Notes under the pieces: generated by a model
The model's input: only the letters and a program-made list of their open reading frames with translations
Told to the model about the DNA's origin: nothing
Databases searched by the model: none
Shown: one piece after another, positions 45,825 through 57,710 of the stretch
Layout of the letters: each line of letters begins with the position of its first letter
How positions within the stretch are numbered: position 1 is the first letter of the stretch
DNA from: Phycomyces nitens
Lineage: Eukaryota; Mucoromycota; Mucoromycetes; Mucorales; Phycomycetaceae
Reading direction: 5' to 3'
Assembly (NCBI GenBank): GCA_022702545.1
Contig: JAHRBC010000002.1
Location: 2,542,001 to 2,606,000 of the forward strand
DNA: 64,000 nucleotides
Translations under genes and position numbers: made by a program

Positions 45825-48036
45825 CTATATCTGTGCAAATCCAAAGCGAGAGTGCTTACGAATAGGAGATTCGAATAGACTTCCTGTAGAACGCAATACT
45901 TGGTGTGCAAACGGATTAAATGTACCAGTGTAGGTAGGTGTAGGAACACTGTTGATGAGGAAATCTAGCGGTGACATGTCCAGATCTGTCTCTAGCGAAC
46001 TTTGGACGTTTCTCGCAAGGCCTTGGGGGGTTGCTGGTGTTTCGTCTTCAGAGAATGTCCCGTCATGTAATGCAGATACACCAACAGGTGCTTCTTCACC
46101 CTCATCTTCCTGGTCAGCATCAAACAGAGGGCATACTTGATCAAATGCATCTCCAAGGACAAAGCTTACAAGTCCATCATAAACATTGCCATTAGGCCAG
46201 CGAGAGGATGCCTTTGGAGTCTCCTTTCCAGTTTTTACGGCCGAGATTATTGCAGACCCAGAGTTTGACTTTTGTTTTGTGGTTGGTGTTTCTAATACTG
46301 TGGCTGCTGGTGGCTCTGCTTCTTCTGTCTCTGTCTCGTCCGTCTCTCCAGACGCAACTGGCTGATCCGTTTGACTCTGCGAGGCCTGTCCTTGGTCTGA
46401 TTTTGTGTCATCAGCATCCATCATGGCCCTAATCTTCTCTTGTTCCTTTCGCTTCTTCTTTTCTAATCTGCGTTTGGTGACAGAAGGTGATTGTTGCTGT
46501 GGTTGCTTTTGAGCAGCAGCAACAGCAACAGACAAAGGAGGTCCAAAGTTGTCAGGCGTCAGGGTGCGTTCGGGCAAGACTCCAGACTTGAGAATTGGGG
46601 TTGATGGGCTACTGCCAGCCTTGGCCCAGGAAGCTGTGGCTGGAAGTGCTGAACGTTCATCTTCAATGTGCTCCAAAAGATACGATTGTTTTGGAGCCGA
46701 CTCAGTTCGAACTGGTGTCTTGTATGAAATGGTGGCCACTGACTCTAGAGTAACAGGTTTACGGGTAGACGTACTCGCTGATACTGGAGGAAAATCAGCA
46801 GCAAGCGAAGAAGATGGATAAGCGGGTGGTGGTGGTGGTGGACTATCTTCTTCAGCATAGGTAGACAACTGATCTCTCATACGATGCTTTCTGATAACCC
46901 AAGACACATTAATATCCAAACAATCTCTTAATTACTCAAATGACACTTGCCCTGTTGCCAGTTCCTCCTTTGAGATCGTATCTGCATCTTCCCCTGGTTC
47001 ATGAAGGTAAAGACAGCTTGGATTTGGACAGGACATGTTACGGAGGTAGTATGTGCAGTACTTTGTTGTACCATACGAAGCCCTGCCATAGACATTAGTA
47101 AACACTTTTGGCTTTCACCACACGACGTTACCTAAGGATTCGCCCCACAATTATACTGCCATCCACGGCATTGATTGCCTTTGCAGCATCTTCTTTTCTT
47201 TGGTAGGTTACATAGACTGCTGCGCTTGGTTGCATTGAAGTAGATCCACCAGCATGGGTAGTGGGCACAACCGGACGCTTGTTGATGACAATCTTGGATA
47301 TCTTACCGAATTGGCCAAAGAAGTCGTGGGATCGTACTGTCTAACACAAGCATGAATACCATAATCAACATTCCTGTCAAATCTCCCCATTCTCTTTATA
47401 TATATATATATATTGTTGTAGTTGTAGTAGCTAATTGCTCTGTACATCTGTACACGCCTTACTTCTTCCACTGCCAACTTTGGATGCAATCCAATCACGT
47501 AAACCAGATTCTTTTGGACCACTCGCATGTTGGCCAAGTGTCTTCGATTCACAGCCTCCATGTCCTTTTGTTGTCGCTCTTTTTCCTTCTTCTCTCGTTT
47601 GATGCGTGATATTCTATGGAGACCAATGAGCTCATGTCTAGATCATTCAAACCCTCGACTTACTCATCTGCACTTATTGGTTCGAATTCAACCATCTCAT
47701 CCGAATATTCTCTTCGACTGCGTGATTTGCCAATTAGTCATCATTTCCTTCTTAATGTGGTCCATGTAGATGAACCAGGGGGGGATGCTTACCATGCAGG
47801 ACAACGACCATTTAGGTTTTCTTTAATGTGATGCCAACAGAAACGACAAATCTAAGTTTATTCTTGACCTTAGTATATTACTTCATTATTTTTGGAATGT
47901 GTTTTTTTTGGTATTTTTTTGTTTTTGTTTTGTGTACCTGATAACCACATGCACAAGGTCTAAAGTTTCGATCGGCAATATCTAGCTCCTCCATGCAAAG
48001 AGGGCATTCAAAGTCTTCGTCATCAGAATTAATCAT
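45825..48036 (-). CDS. NOT4: CCR4-NOT subunit NOT4 (E3 ubiquitin ligase, RING + RRM + C3H1)
   Basis: Minus strand, seven exons (48036-47938, 47851-47793, 47717-47664, 47613-47463, 47340-47132, 47082-46951, 46890-45825), 589 residues. The C4C4 RING spans exons 1-3: FECPLCMEELDIADRNFRPC, ACGYQICRFCWHHIKENLNG and RCPACRREYSDE. Then comes a coiled linker (RIKREKKEKERQQKDMEAVN) and the RRM (RVVQKNLVYVIGLHPKL, FFGQFGKISKIVINKR). The C3H1 finger follows as YGTTKYCTYYLRNMSCPNPS then CLYLHEPGEDADT. The long last exon is low-complexity (poly-Pro, Ser/Thr/Glu-rich). NOT4 ubiquitylates ribosomal and nascent-chain substrates within CCR4-NOT. The exon 6 donor is GC (GCAAGT at 46950), needed to give ATGKHRMRDQ in the correct frame. 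The start at MINSDDEDFEC is the first ATG in frame with the RING. Confidence 0.95.
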
Positions 48037-49153
48037 GGTAAAAGATGAAGGTAAAGGGGTTTTGGACAAGAGGTCAACAATAAACTTATTGTTCACTTTT
48101 TTTTTGTTTGATTATTTTTAACCCAGTCAACCGGCTCTTTTCTCTCTTGCTCAACCCCTCTTAATATAGGGTGTATATATATATATATATAATATACACA
48201 CACACAGATGTCTCTTTGAATTAAAAAAAAACGTGAGGTTGTAATATAGAGTGTTAAATACGTCATCACTTGTGGATTTCAAAGTTGCAGCTGTTTTATT
48301 TATTATTTTATTTAAATTTAATAGGAAACATGGAATATGTTGCAAACTTGTGTTTTATTATATAATTTAAAAAGCTGGTGCTTTTTGGAGACCTTTTTTT
48401 TGTTGAAAATCTAGGTACATTAATGAGATGAACTTTTTTAAATATGCATTTTTAATATTAATATTAATATTAGTATTATATTGTTTTCTTTGGGACACAA
48501 CAAATAATCATTTCAGTCATTAAATCCAAAATATTAAAGAGGTGTTTCAGAGCTCACTATTTAATATGTGTCAAACAAGACGAATGAGGGGAGGGATCTC
48601 AGATACCCAAAGTCTCTAATTCACTCTAAGCCTAAAATGCGAAACATACGCTCTGAATTTGTGTATTAATATTGAAAAGGCTTGGAACACTAATTACCAA
48701 ATGATTTCTCGACCTGACCTCTCATCAGCTGTTTACTAGCTTAAAATACACAGGGCAGCCAAAGTGCCTTTTAAACTCTCGTACTTCATCTACGTATTTT
48801 ATTTGATTAATCCGGGATTAGTAGGCGATTGTGTACCTAATGATTGACAACCTTGTCCATTACACAAATAAGATCAACTGAGCCTCACTTTTGGCTTTAA
48901 TAAATTGGCAAAATCATGGTAGGAATGGCTCATGTAGATGTAAAGGTAATATTTATTGAAAATAAAGGAGAGGAACGGATATACAGGCGGATCATGGCAA
49001 ACAATAAGGAGGCTACATACATGTGGTTTTTCTTTTTATCCTCTTTCTTTTGCTGTCAAAGAAGTCTAAAAACAAGAAAGGGGTTGTAGGAAATGTAAGA
49101 ATGAATAAAAATAATAAAAAGTAGTATAGGATATAGAATTGCCAGCCTTGATT
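48037..49153. other. Intergenic, AT-rich, no gene supported
   Basis: Begins with the NOT4 promoter (TA and CA dinucleotide runs at about 48171-48207). No protein domain was recognised on either strand; a plus-strand phrase NIEKAWNTNY near 48675 is not enough to call a LINE. The 3' end of the permease gene occupies the right edge. Confidence 0.45.
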
Positions 49154-50525
49154 TCATCTCAGCTCTACTTCTTCGTACTTTGCTTCGTGGCGTCTTTTTC
49201 TTCTAAATAAGCCAGCAGGAACACAGGTACGCAAGGACATGACCCTTAAGCGAGTTGTACCAAAGTTTCTCATCTTTGTAGATTTGATTTTCTGGATAAT
49301 CGAGAACGTATCAACGATCTTGTCGACGCGCAGAACCTGCTGTTTATCAATCAAGACCATCATACATGCCTATCATAGCTGTCAGAATAAACCTCGCATG
49401 ATACTCTACTTACCCAAACTGCCATTACAACTCCAAATGTACTACTGGCAGCAACCATAAACATGATACATTGCTGATAGATCACGGCTTCCTTCATAGG
49501 TGTGCCTGCCATGAGTTGACCTGTCATCATTCCAGGAATATTGATCATTCCCATGACACTCAGCTGTGTAATTGTGGGAATCATTGCCAGTCGTATGGTC
49601 TCTATGGCCAACGGAAGACAAGCTTCGAAACGAGTTGCACCATAGGACAGCCGTGTTTCGAGAAGAGGCGCATGAACACTTTAAGCGTATTGAGTATTTG
49701 TTTCTGAGCTATAACATTTCTTGGTCGTTGTTTTACCTGACTTGATCTAAACACCGTTCTGTTGCCATGGCGACACTACCCATTGAGTTACCTAGCAACA
49801 TACCTACAATGGGAATAAACACTGTAGGTTTCCAGAATGGGTCTTCTTGGAGTACAAATGCGGATCCCAGATAAGCGACAAAGCAATTGCTCGTCAAGAG
49901 AATGAAGAACATTAAGAAGAACTAGAAGATTTGGTGTGAGACCATGGTTGAAGAATTACCCGAATAGAGAAACAAAAAGGGTTCGCTATTTATTTACCAA
50001 TCCATTGAAAGTTTTTTTCGCCCTGTTGAATACGAGCTCGTATGTGCCGAGAATAACGAGTATGACTGGTAGGCGTGTTAGTCTTCACAAGTCAAGTTGT
50101 GGCTTTCAACTTACGAGACAAGAAGAGGACGACATAGATATTATCGGTTTTAAATACATCGTCAAGTACATATCCCTATAAACATAAAGAACATTAGATC
50201 CCAATCTATTTTAGAAGGACCCTTGCAGAGACACAAAGGGACTCTATATAAATATATAAAAAAAAAGGTACCATCATCGTCAGTTGAGCCACACATCGAA
50301 TTCCAGATATTATCAGGGACATTTCAAGCTTTACTCCCATTATCAGACTAATGAACACTGGTTGATACGGTGAGCAACTGGCTCAAGGATGATAAACCTC
50401 GATAGGCTTACAATGTATTGTAATGGTCAATAGTTACCGGTAAATACGACAAATGAAGAGGCCTCCAATACATTAATCCAACCCAGGTCGATTTGTTCAT
50501 GCTGTGACTGATTGTCTAAACCCAT
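49154..50525 (-). CDS. UPF0014/FetB-like membrane protein (putative metal exporter permease)
   Basis: Minus strand, seven exons (50525-50438, 50357-50272, 50175-50115, 50065-49998, 49921-49737, 49678-49414, 49369-49154), 322 residues. About seven hydrophobic spans. Diagnostic motifs: VFIPIVGMLLGNSMGSVAMA, LETRLSYGATRFEACLPLA and MIPTITQLSVMGMINIPGMM followed by TGQLMAGTPMKEAVIYQ. This is the G.S..EA...R.A.I.T.N...V.G...LPGMMTGQIL.G..P..A..YQ pattern of the UPF0014 family (bacterial FetB/YbbM, plant ALS3/STAR2). Bacterial and plant members are half-transporters partnered with an ATPase and linked to iron efflux or aluminium tolerance. No ATPase gene is adjacent here. An apparent intron in the last exon (49243) is rejected because the unspliced frame stays open to the basic tail RRKRRHEAKYEEVELR. 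Confidence 0.88.
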
Positions 50526-52936
50526 CTGATAAAATTGACAGCTTTTCTGCTTTCTCCTTTTTCTGTAGTGTATGTGTGTATGTTTGTATAGGTAAATGGA
50601 TAGCTAGATATATAAATATGGGTAATTAATAAAGAAAAAGAGAAAGGGGGATTTTTTGGCCCGGATAAAAGAATGGGTATCAATGAACAAGCCAAAAAGA
50701 ATAAAGAAATAAAATAAAACCTTTCTTGCTTTTAATTCAAGAATTCGATATCAGATCGAATTTTAATGTCCCCTACCGAGTGTCGTCACCCTTTGTATCC
50801 CCCAAGGCACATTCTAGTCCCCTTCCAGAGCTGACTGTACAACGGTTTAAAAGGCAAATGAAAATTAAATTGGGTCTCCTAAATAAGTCAAAAGGTCCTG
50901 GGTAGTAATATCTAGGGATTCGGTCAGGGAGTTTGGCAGGATGATTACAGACGAATAATAAAGATACGACAAGAATCAGATAAAACTTGGTAAATATGCA
51001 AGTAAAAAAACATTCAAGCACAGGTCTTTAATAACCGCTGCTAATCTTTGATCTGATAAAAAAGTAGTGCCATCTTTATTTTTTTTTAAACCATATAGAA
51101 AAAAAGGGAACAAGTCACGTAACACACACATACCCACACACACATACCTACCGTTCAAGTCCGGCAGATACCTTCCTGTTGAACTATTTTTTATTATAAA
51201 ACACAGTATGCGGGAACATTGAGAGAAACTCAAGATCTGAAAATACAACGGTCTAATCTCTTGTGGTATAGTCCTTGTGAAGTGACTCCGGAATCAATCG
51301 TATATACAATGGAATATGTGTATATGTTTTTTACTACGCCTGGTAAGAATGTCACAAAGTGTACAACCTGCACATGTATTGCTTCAGCAAGTACAATCTG
51401 AATTGACCAAAAATAAGTTTTATTATCCTGGTAGTTATTACATGGCTAGTACAACAATGGTCCCATAAAATAGACTAAATTTCATTTAAATAACATTTGT
51501 ACATATCCCGTCTTGATCGAATATTAATGAGTTCCGTTTCTATCGGTTTTCAAAAAGAAACAAGAGAGAGAGAGAAAAACTTTTAATGCTCATTATTTAC
51601 GCGTATTTTATTATTGGTATTATATTCTTCAACTTTCTTTATGGTTAGTGTGTGTGTGTGTGTGCTGGAAAGACATGGATCTTTTTGAGAAACAATTGCT
51701 GAGCAAAATTCAAACTATTGGAAACATGCCAGTCTTTGGATTTTATGTTTAATGAAGTTTGGATGTCTGTAGGCCCTTTGTTGTTGTTTTTGTTGTTGTA
51801 TTCTAAGCTTTGGTATGACCGTGTCTGGTACAGACCGCAAGTCTGGTCATGGCCTACTACGCCGTAACACATTCTTGTGTTTTAATTATCAATTATTAAT
51901 CCTTGGTGACAATGGTCTTTTTTTAAAAAAAGAAAAAGAAAAAACCTTGTTATAAAAATTAGCATGTAATTACAAGTGCACTCGTCAAAAGAACCTTTTT
52001 CTTTTTCATCCTTTTGTCTTTACAAGATTAAATCCAGTGGAAGCTTTCTTTAAAATATATATCAAAAAAGAATTCTAATTATGCGCAAATTTTTCTGATG
52101 CTTTTAAGCAAGGCATGCTGTTGGATGCATAGAATGAAGACCAAATGGCCAATTACATAACACAAGTACAGTGCGGTTGTACTTCAAATAGGATTACATA
52201 CATTGCTAAAACATTTGTCTCCTACTCAAAGAATCTTTTTTTGATTGGTTATAAATTCATTTTAAATGGCGCATAATCATTTCCAGAAATCCAGTGTATT
52301 GGTAAAGTGGCGGTATGCTGTACCACACATGCGGAAATTTAATGTTTAGAAAGGAAGACGATAAACTTTCTCTGGTACAAAGATTTGTCTATTCTTGATA
52401 TCAAAACAACAACAAAACAGAAAATGGAGTTTCTAGACACAAAAAGGCACTTTTTTTTTGCCTGTTGTTGCAAATAGGTGATTATCTACATTTATAGAGT
52501 CTTTAAAAAACATAAAGAGTCTGTAGAAATTTATACATGCACATTTATAAAAGTAGAGTCTAGAAGCTGTGCTACGAGGCAAATGTATCATACTTTCATT
52601 TATTTATTTCCTATGGAACCATACCGATTCCACAAGTAAAAAGAAAATGAAATCGCGCAATTGTCTCTTTACTGTGTCACTTGGCCAACTTCTTTTGCCC
52701 GTGCGAACATTTTATCCCAGGATTATTGATGTAGAATTTATATACAAAAGAGTTTGGAGAATAGATTGAACCATCGAATATTATTATTGTTATTATTATT
52801 CTGCTATTGATAAAATAGTGAAAGCTTTTTTTTTGTCTTGATGAGTTGATCGATTCTGTACAAAAAAGAAAAAGAGAGATTATCTGCTTTTTTTTTACAT
52901 ATGATACCAGTGCTCTACATCTGTATTTTCTCTAGA
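50526..52936. other. 2.4-kb intergenic region without recognised genes
   Basis: AT-rich DNA with CA and GT microsatellites (near 51121-51146 and 51649-51664) and many short open frames lacking domains. The length suits a large regulatory region or 3' UTR of the homeobox gene; I see no conserved structure. Confidence 0.4.
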
Positions 52937-53803
52937 TCAGAAATAGGTCTGTACCGAAATGCAATTATACATAGTACCTTCTGTTTTCATCAAATACGGT
53001 GCAAATTGCTCTCTCCATTCATAATCGGTGGTTTCTATCGATTGCTCTGGCTGTCTCGGGAAATTTATTCTTTCGGATACATTGGACTCCCTGTGGCTCC
53101 CGGTAAAGCCAGTGTCAAACAAAGGAGTATTTTGGCTGGGATGCACCAGATTTCTTTGATTGTACCTAGCCCAAGCGTATAAACCAGGAATGTCCGCAAA
53201 ACTGTCTTCAGGCTGCTCACGTCCTAGATAATCATACCCGCCATGGGTATACATCATTGAGATCTGTTCAGGGTTCCATAAATGATGGTAATCAAATGAA
53301 TAGTCTGGTGTTGACGGCAATTGAGCCAGAGCCCCTAGTCCATCGTCAAACATGTTCTGAGGGAAAATACAGTCTTCTTTCATTGAAGTCAAATCAGGCG
53401 AGCTCCCTTCGACTAGCAATAAACTGCTCGAAGAAGAATATGGGTTGGTCTCTATATCAGAGGTGTTATCCGACATCCGCTGACCAGGAAAGCCATCGGT
53501 TGATTGCTGTAAATCATCTACTTTCTTGCAGGATTTCTTATTGCGGTAGCTTCTACGTCTGTGTTTTGCTCGTCTGTTTTGGAACCAGGTAGTGATTGTC
53601 TTGCGTGGAGTAGACATTTGGTCGGCCAGATTCTGTAAAACATGTTGCGAAGGGCTTTGTTCTTCCGCATACTGCTGTTCCAACAATGCAGCTTCGTTGG
53701 CCGAAAATCGACGTCGATGTTTTATTCTTGGAGACCAGGAGTCATTATCACTATCCTGAGAATCATCTTCATGTATTTGGGATTGATGAAATATTTCAGC
53801 CAT
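52937..53803 (-). CDS. Homeodomain transcription factor
   Basis: Intronless, 288 residues. The homeodomain (about residues 27-87) runs from PRIKHRRRFSANEAALLEQQ through QHVLQNLADQMSTPRKTITT to the recognition helix WFQNRRAKHRRR, including invariant Trp, Phe, Asn and Arg. The rest is low-complexity and acidic (SDNTSDIETN, poly-Ser, MKEDC), typical of a fungal regulator's activation region. The basic stretch after the homeodomain (RRRSYRNKKSCKK) is a likely nuclear localisation signal. It belongs to typical (non-TALE) fungal homeodomain proteins; targets cannot be inferred. Large empty flanks (2.4 kb downstream, 0.7 kb upstream) fit a regulated developmental gene. Confidence 0.93.
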   Translation of the reverse strand: MAEIFHQSQIHEDDSQDSDNDSWSPRIKHRRRFSANEAALLEQQYAEEQSPSQHVLQNLADQMSTPRKTITTWFQNRRAKHRRRSYRNKKSCKKVDDLQQSTDGFPGQRMSDNTSDIETNPYSSSSSLLLVEGSSPDLTSMKEDCIFPQNMFDDGLGALAQLPSTPDYSFDYHHLWNPEQISMMYTHGGYDYLGREQPEDSFADIPGLYAWARYNQRNLVHPSQNTPLFDTGFTGSHRESNVSERINFPRQPEQSIETTDYEWREQFAPYLMKTEGTMYNCISVQTYF

Positions 53804-54534
53804 TTTTTTATATCAGCAAGGTCAAATGAAAAGAAGAGGGAAAAGAAGTAAAGAAAGGAGAAAGAGAATTGAAGATTATGATTCCAAGCAATATGCTTCC
53901 TTGCAAGATCCTTTTTGTCTTTTATGGAGTGATAGACAAAGGATGTAATTTTTTTCATGATCCTTTTCTGCAAAGAAATCATGATGGAAACAGCATAGAC
54001 TTTTTCCAAAACATCTTATATAGTTCCTCATCTTGTAAGATGCTCTTTTTTTTTTAAAAAAAAAAAGCAAAAGATTGAATTTTATGCCAATTTTTGATGT
54101 GATCTTTGAGTGTTGTGTAAATGTTGAGATTATTGAAAGTGTGAGAGATTATGATAATCCAGTCTGTCTATTGGCAAATAAAATAGGCCACTAGCCACAA
54201 GTAATGTAGATAGGGAGAATTATGTATCATTGATAAAATAGATGATCTCTTTATGATATATCGATGTTGGTAAACAAACCAGATATGAAATAGTACGAGT
54301 CATCATACATTGCAAACTTATACGTCAAAAAGAAGCTCTGGTGTAGAACTGTCGATTTCTATTTGCTCAGTTTGTTTGAGTCAAGTTCATTTTATGGTAC
54401 CTACAAATATTGCTATACTTCTTTTAGTTTCCAGCTTTGCTAATTTCTTGGGCTACAAAGTCAAGAATTAAAGATTATGACCAATTGTTTTTTTTTCTGC
54501 TTTATTATTATTATTATTATTATTATTTCATGTG
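53804..54534. other. Intergenic, homeobox promoter side
   Basis: No gene recognised. Contains poly-A/T runs near 54050 and a TTA repeat at about 54505-54530 next to the stop of the RING-CH gene. Confidence 0.45.
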
Positions 54535-55323
54535 CTATAGGTCTCTGTTTGGTTTAATGCCGCGCTGCTGGAACGCTGCATGACGTATCTGATGAAATAA
54601 ACATGCCCATATCCATGTATAAAACATCAAGTAAGTGCCTAGAAGAAGTCCAATGAATCCAAGGATCACATAAGCCAATCCTCTATTGAACCAGGCTGGA
54701 TATCTTAGATTTAAACACCATGAAAGATCCAAAGACATAGTATTATTCACCATTAGTAATGTCTCATCAAACCCTGCCACACTGCAAAATCCAAATATAT
54801 AAACGAGACCCAAAAGAGCTTCTCCAGAGAATCCAGTAGCATAATACACCAAGTCAAGCCACTGAAGGATGACAGCGAGTTCGTGGTCAAACCATGGATC
54901 ATCATCAACCTTGTTATTCATCTCATTCCCAAGCCCGAGTTGGCCCAGACCGCGTCCAAGATACACCAAGCCAAAAGCAATACCGATCGCAGACCCGATA
55001 CTAAATACATGGCTAGCAATACAGACAATATGGGCAACCAATACACGCCATTTACGGTGGTAAATATGCTGACATGTCTCACAATGCAGATCGGTTACGG
55101 TATTGAGAATACAATTCACATGCGCCTCTCGCGGACATGGACATACTCTAGCCCACTCTGGACCGGTTGCTTGGATTAATAGTGGTCCAAGGGGTCTATC
55201 AATTTCATCGGGTGGATCGTCTTTTCTGAGGCAAAGTAAACATTGACGTCGTTGTGGTTTTACAATGTGAAGTGGTATTGATACTAGTTCAGGTCCGGAT
55301 ACGAGTGAAGGTAAAGAAGACAT
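54535..55323 (-). CDS. RING-CH (RINGv) type membrane protein, probable ubiquitin ligase
   Basis: Intronless, 262 residues. The N-terminal zinc-binding region reads RQCLLCLRKDDPPDE, then WARVCPCPREAHVNCILN and LHCETCQHIYHRKW. The spacing C-x2-C...C-x-C-x4-H-x2-C...C-x2-C is that of the C4HC3 RING-CH finger of MARCH/Doa10-type ligases. Hydrophobic segments follow: VAHIVCIASHVFSIGSAIGI, LLGLVYIFGFCSVAGF and LAYVILGFIGLLLGTYLMFY. A membrane ubiquitin ligase with cytosolic finger is the likely role; substrates unknown. Some MARCH proteins have only two spans, so this one may have an extra pair. Confidence 0.78.
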   Translation of the reverse strand: MSSLPSLVSGPELVSIPLHIVKPQRRQCLLCLRKDDPPDEIDRPLGPLLIQATGPEWARVCPCPREAHVNCILNTVTDLHCETCQHIYHRKWRVLVAHIVCIASHVFSIGSAIGIAFGLVYLGRGLGQLGLGNEMNNKVDDDPWFDHELAVILQWLDLVYYATGFSGEALLGLVYIFGFCSVAGFDETLLMVNNTMSLDLSWCLNLRYPAWFNRGLAYVILGFIGLLLGTYLMFYTWIWACLFHQIRHAAFQQRGIKPNRDL

Positions 55324-55554
55324 GGAAAGAAAGAGAAGTAGAATCTAATGGTTTTTCACAAAAAAAGCAAAAAAAAAAATCGAGAAAAACATAATGTGGG
55401 TACAAATGCATGATTATAATAGAAGCCAGCGATATTCATAATTTGCAAGCGAATATAAATGTGTGTGTATATACATATATATATACATATATATGTTTAT
55501 GGATGATTTTAAAGAAATGGGTTTGTGTTTTGGTCTTTTAAATATATTTAATAT

Positions 55555-57095
55555 CTATTCAGTCCTCACGGATCTTCGTGGCAAGGTCAATAAGCTAGGT
55601 TTCCCAGTCTCGTGGTCCGTATCGTTCTTCTTCCACAGCTTCAAAAGGAAAAAAAAAAAACGAAAACCGGTTAGAAGACTTGGAAACTTGAGATGACCAA
55701 CACTTACCAGACAAGCTGAACACCAAGGGTTAGCTCCTGTCTTTTCCTCGATTACCGTAGCAGCAGAATCCAACTGTTTTGAACATCGTGTGCAAGTCAA
55801 GCACTTTATATGCCACCGAGTTGCCTTGGGGCCTTGTTTCTCCTCGTGAATAGAAATTATCCGCTGACAGCATCCAGGACATGTTTTTGTTGTACCGAAC
55901 CGAGGTAATGGCCGGCCTCGAGTACTCATCAAAGCTGAAGGAGGAACGGCTTCATTGGCAGGTGAGATGGAGTTGGCTAGTGGAGGTGGAGACCCAATAC
56001 AGCTACGGTTTGTACTGCTACTTGGACTAGGGCATGCACTTGTACTCGTACTCGTGCTGCCGGTTTGGTTACTCATCAAAGATAACGAAGATCCAAACAT
56101 GGACAGAGGTCCAGAACGTGAAGTGAGCTGAACAGGTTGGGGAACAATCTTCATATGCTGAGCCAAGGTTTCATTATCATGTGTAAGTGTTGTATTTGTA
56201 CACTGCTGACAAAATGTGCCTTGGATATCTGTATAGATTGTAGAAGGCTGAAGCACTTTTTGGCAAGAAGTGCATCGAAAACACTAGAAATGCAATAAAA
56301 TCTAATATTTAATAAACTTGCCCTTGACTACCTTACACTCTTACTCTCAAGTGAAGAACTGAAGTATGGATTGCAATATATGCATCTGTAATTGAGAGAC
56401 TGCAACGGGTACAGCTTCTAAATGTATATGTTGATGGGGCACACTAAAAAATATGTATATAATGTAATTAAGTACAATAATCAACCTCTTGGAGCTTGCT
56501 GTTTACTTTTGGATGGTATATAGCCTTGTTAGAGTCCACGTAAAATGAGGTATCTTCGAATGGCAAATGACAGTGTGTGCATTGAAGACATTCCCAATGA
56601 TATCGTACATCGCTTTCTGGTAAACGTACGGTTTTTCCTACCAGCTTCTTACTGCACGAATGACAATTGTTTATCTTGACTGGTGGGATAATGGCAAGGG
56701 TCGGTAGGTTGCGTTTAGACGATTTGGAGTGAGGCATCTGTCTCGTAGGTCCCAACGAAGGAGAACTCTTTAGTAACTTCTTTGGGGATCTTAGTGCAGG
56801 AGACGATGGTGGCGACTTGAGATTATCCAGTCCAACGATACTTCCCAAGTATCTAATCCTCAAACAAGTAAGTTTGTGCTGTATATAAGAATATCATCTT
56901 CTTACCTTGATTGCCATCGATCTACAGAAGGTTTCTGGGCTGATACTTTCTGATCAACTATTAAGTTGATCCAAAATGTCAATTGATAGATACAAGAGCT
57001 TTTATCGGAGAATTTTAAAAAAAAGACTTACACAAGGCACTACGAGTACATTTTCCTGAGCAATTTAGTTCGCCACAGCGATTACAAAAGGTCAT
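55555..57095 (-). CDS. Three-LIM-domain protein (paxillin-like fungal family)
   Basis: Minus strand, six exons (57095-57032, 56957-56906, 56858-56507, 56443-56345, 56283-55708, 55638-55555), 408 residues. It starts MTFCNRCGELNCSGKC, a CxxC module used by fungal LIM proteins. LIM1: CHSC ... HWECLQCTHC ... IYHPKC, with His as seventh ligand and the last Cys supplied by the next exon. LIM2 straddles a splice: CTRC ... HLRCFRCTSC ... FCQQC, with perfect LIM spacing once exon 4 ends at 56345. LIM3: CPGC ... WHIKCLTCTRC ... WCSAC. A Ser/Pro-rich linker separates LIM2 and LIM3. LIM proteins of this type act at the cortex in Rho signalling and polarised growth (yeast Pxl1 is an example). The last exon adds a short basic tail; its exact acceptor (55639) is less certain. 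Confidence 0.85.
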
Positions 57096-57710
57096 TAGGG
57101 GGTATAAAGGTGGACAACTAAAAGGAATATGAGGTAGATAGGACTGAGAGGAATCCTTTCCCCCCTTTTTTCTGCATAGGGATATTCCTTATTTATATGA
57201 AAATTTAGAAAGGTGCGTAGAATGATCAGAGCTGTCCAAAGTAAAATTGGAGTGCATCCTCAAATTACTGCTGAGATCTATAGGATTTTACAAGATTATA
57301 AAAAGAGTATAAATAAATGAACAAAAACCTCCTTTTTGTATATATTGTGTCTTTGCATTAGGTTTTTATAACCACCACTTGGCTCTACTTGTTTTGTTTT
57401 GTTCCTTGTGGTCCTCTGTCCTAATCTCCTTTTTCTACAGGGTGAATGATTACAGGTAAAAACAAAAGGAGGAAATTAAAGTCAGGATTGTGGATCTAGC
57501 ACAATGCTGTGCTTATTAATATACTGATGAGATTTCCACTTTATTTGGCGTAACTGAACAAGGCATGGACTTTATCTTGTAAAAGTCTCGGTGATTTTGG
57601 AATACAACCAGTAACATTTCTTCACAAAAAAAAGTAGTAATACAAAATGCAATAAAACTGCAGCTCTCCCTTTCCAATTTTTTTAAAGAGACTGTATATC
57701 ACAAGTGTCT
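57096..57710. other. Intergenic between LIM gene promoter and TTI1 stop
   Basis: No gene recognised. It should contain the promoter of the LIM gene at the left and the TTI1 3' end at the right. Confidence 0.5.

Noticed and set aside
48600..48900. Possible LINE reverse transcriptase fragment (NIEKAWNTNY)
   Set aside because: Only one short phrase resembles an RT motif; no YADD, QGDP or neighbouring domain could be found.
49203..49244. Possible intron in the last exon of the UPF0014-like gene
   Set aside because: GT and AG are present, but removing it shifts the frame and gives no sensible tail, while the unspliced frame is open to the basic C-terminus.
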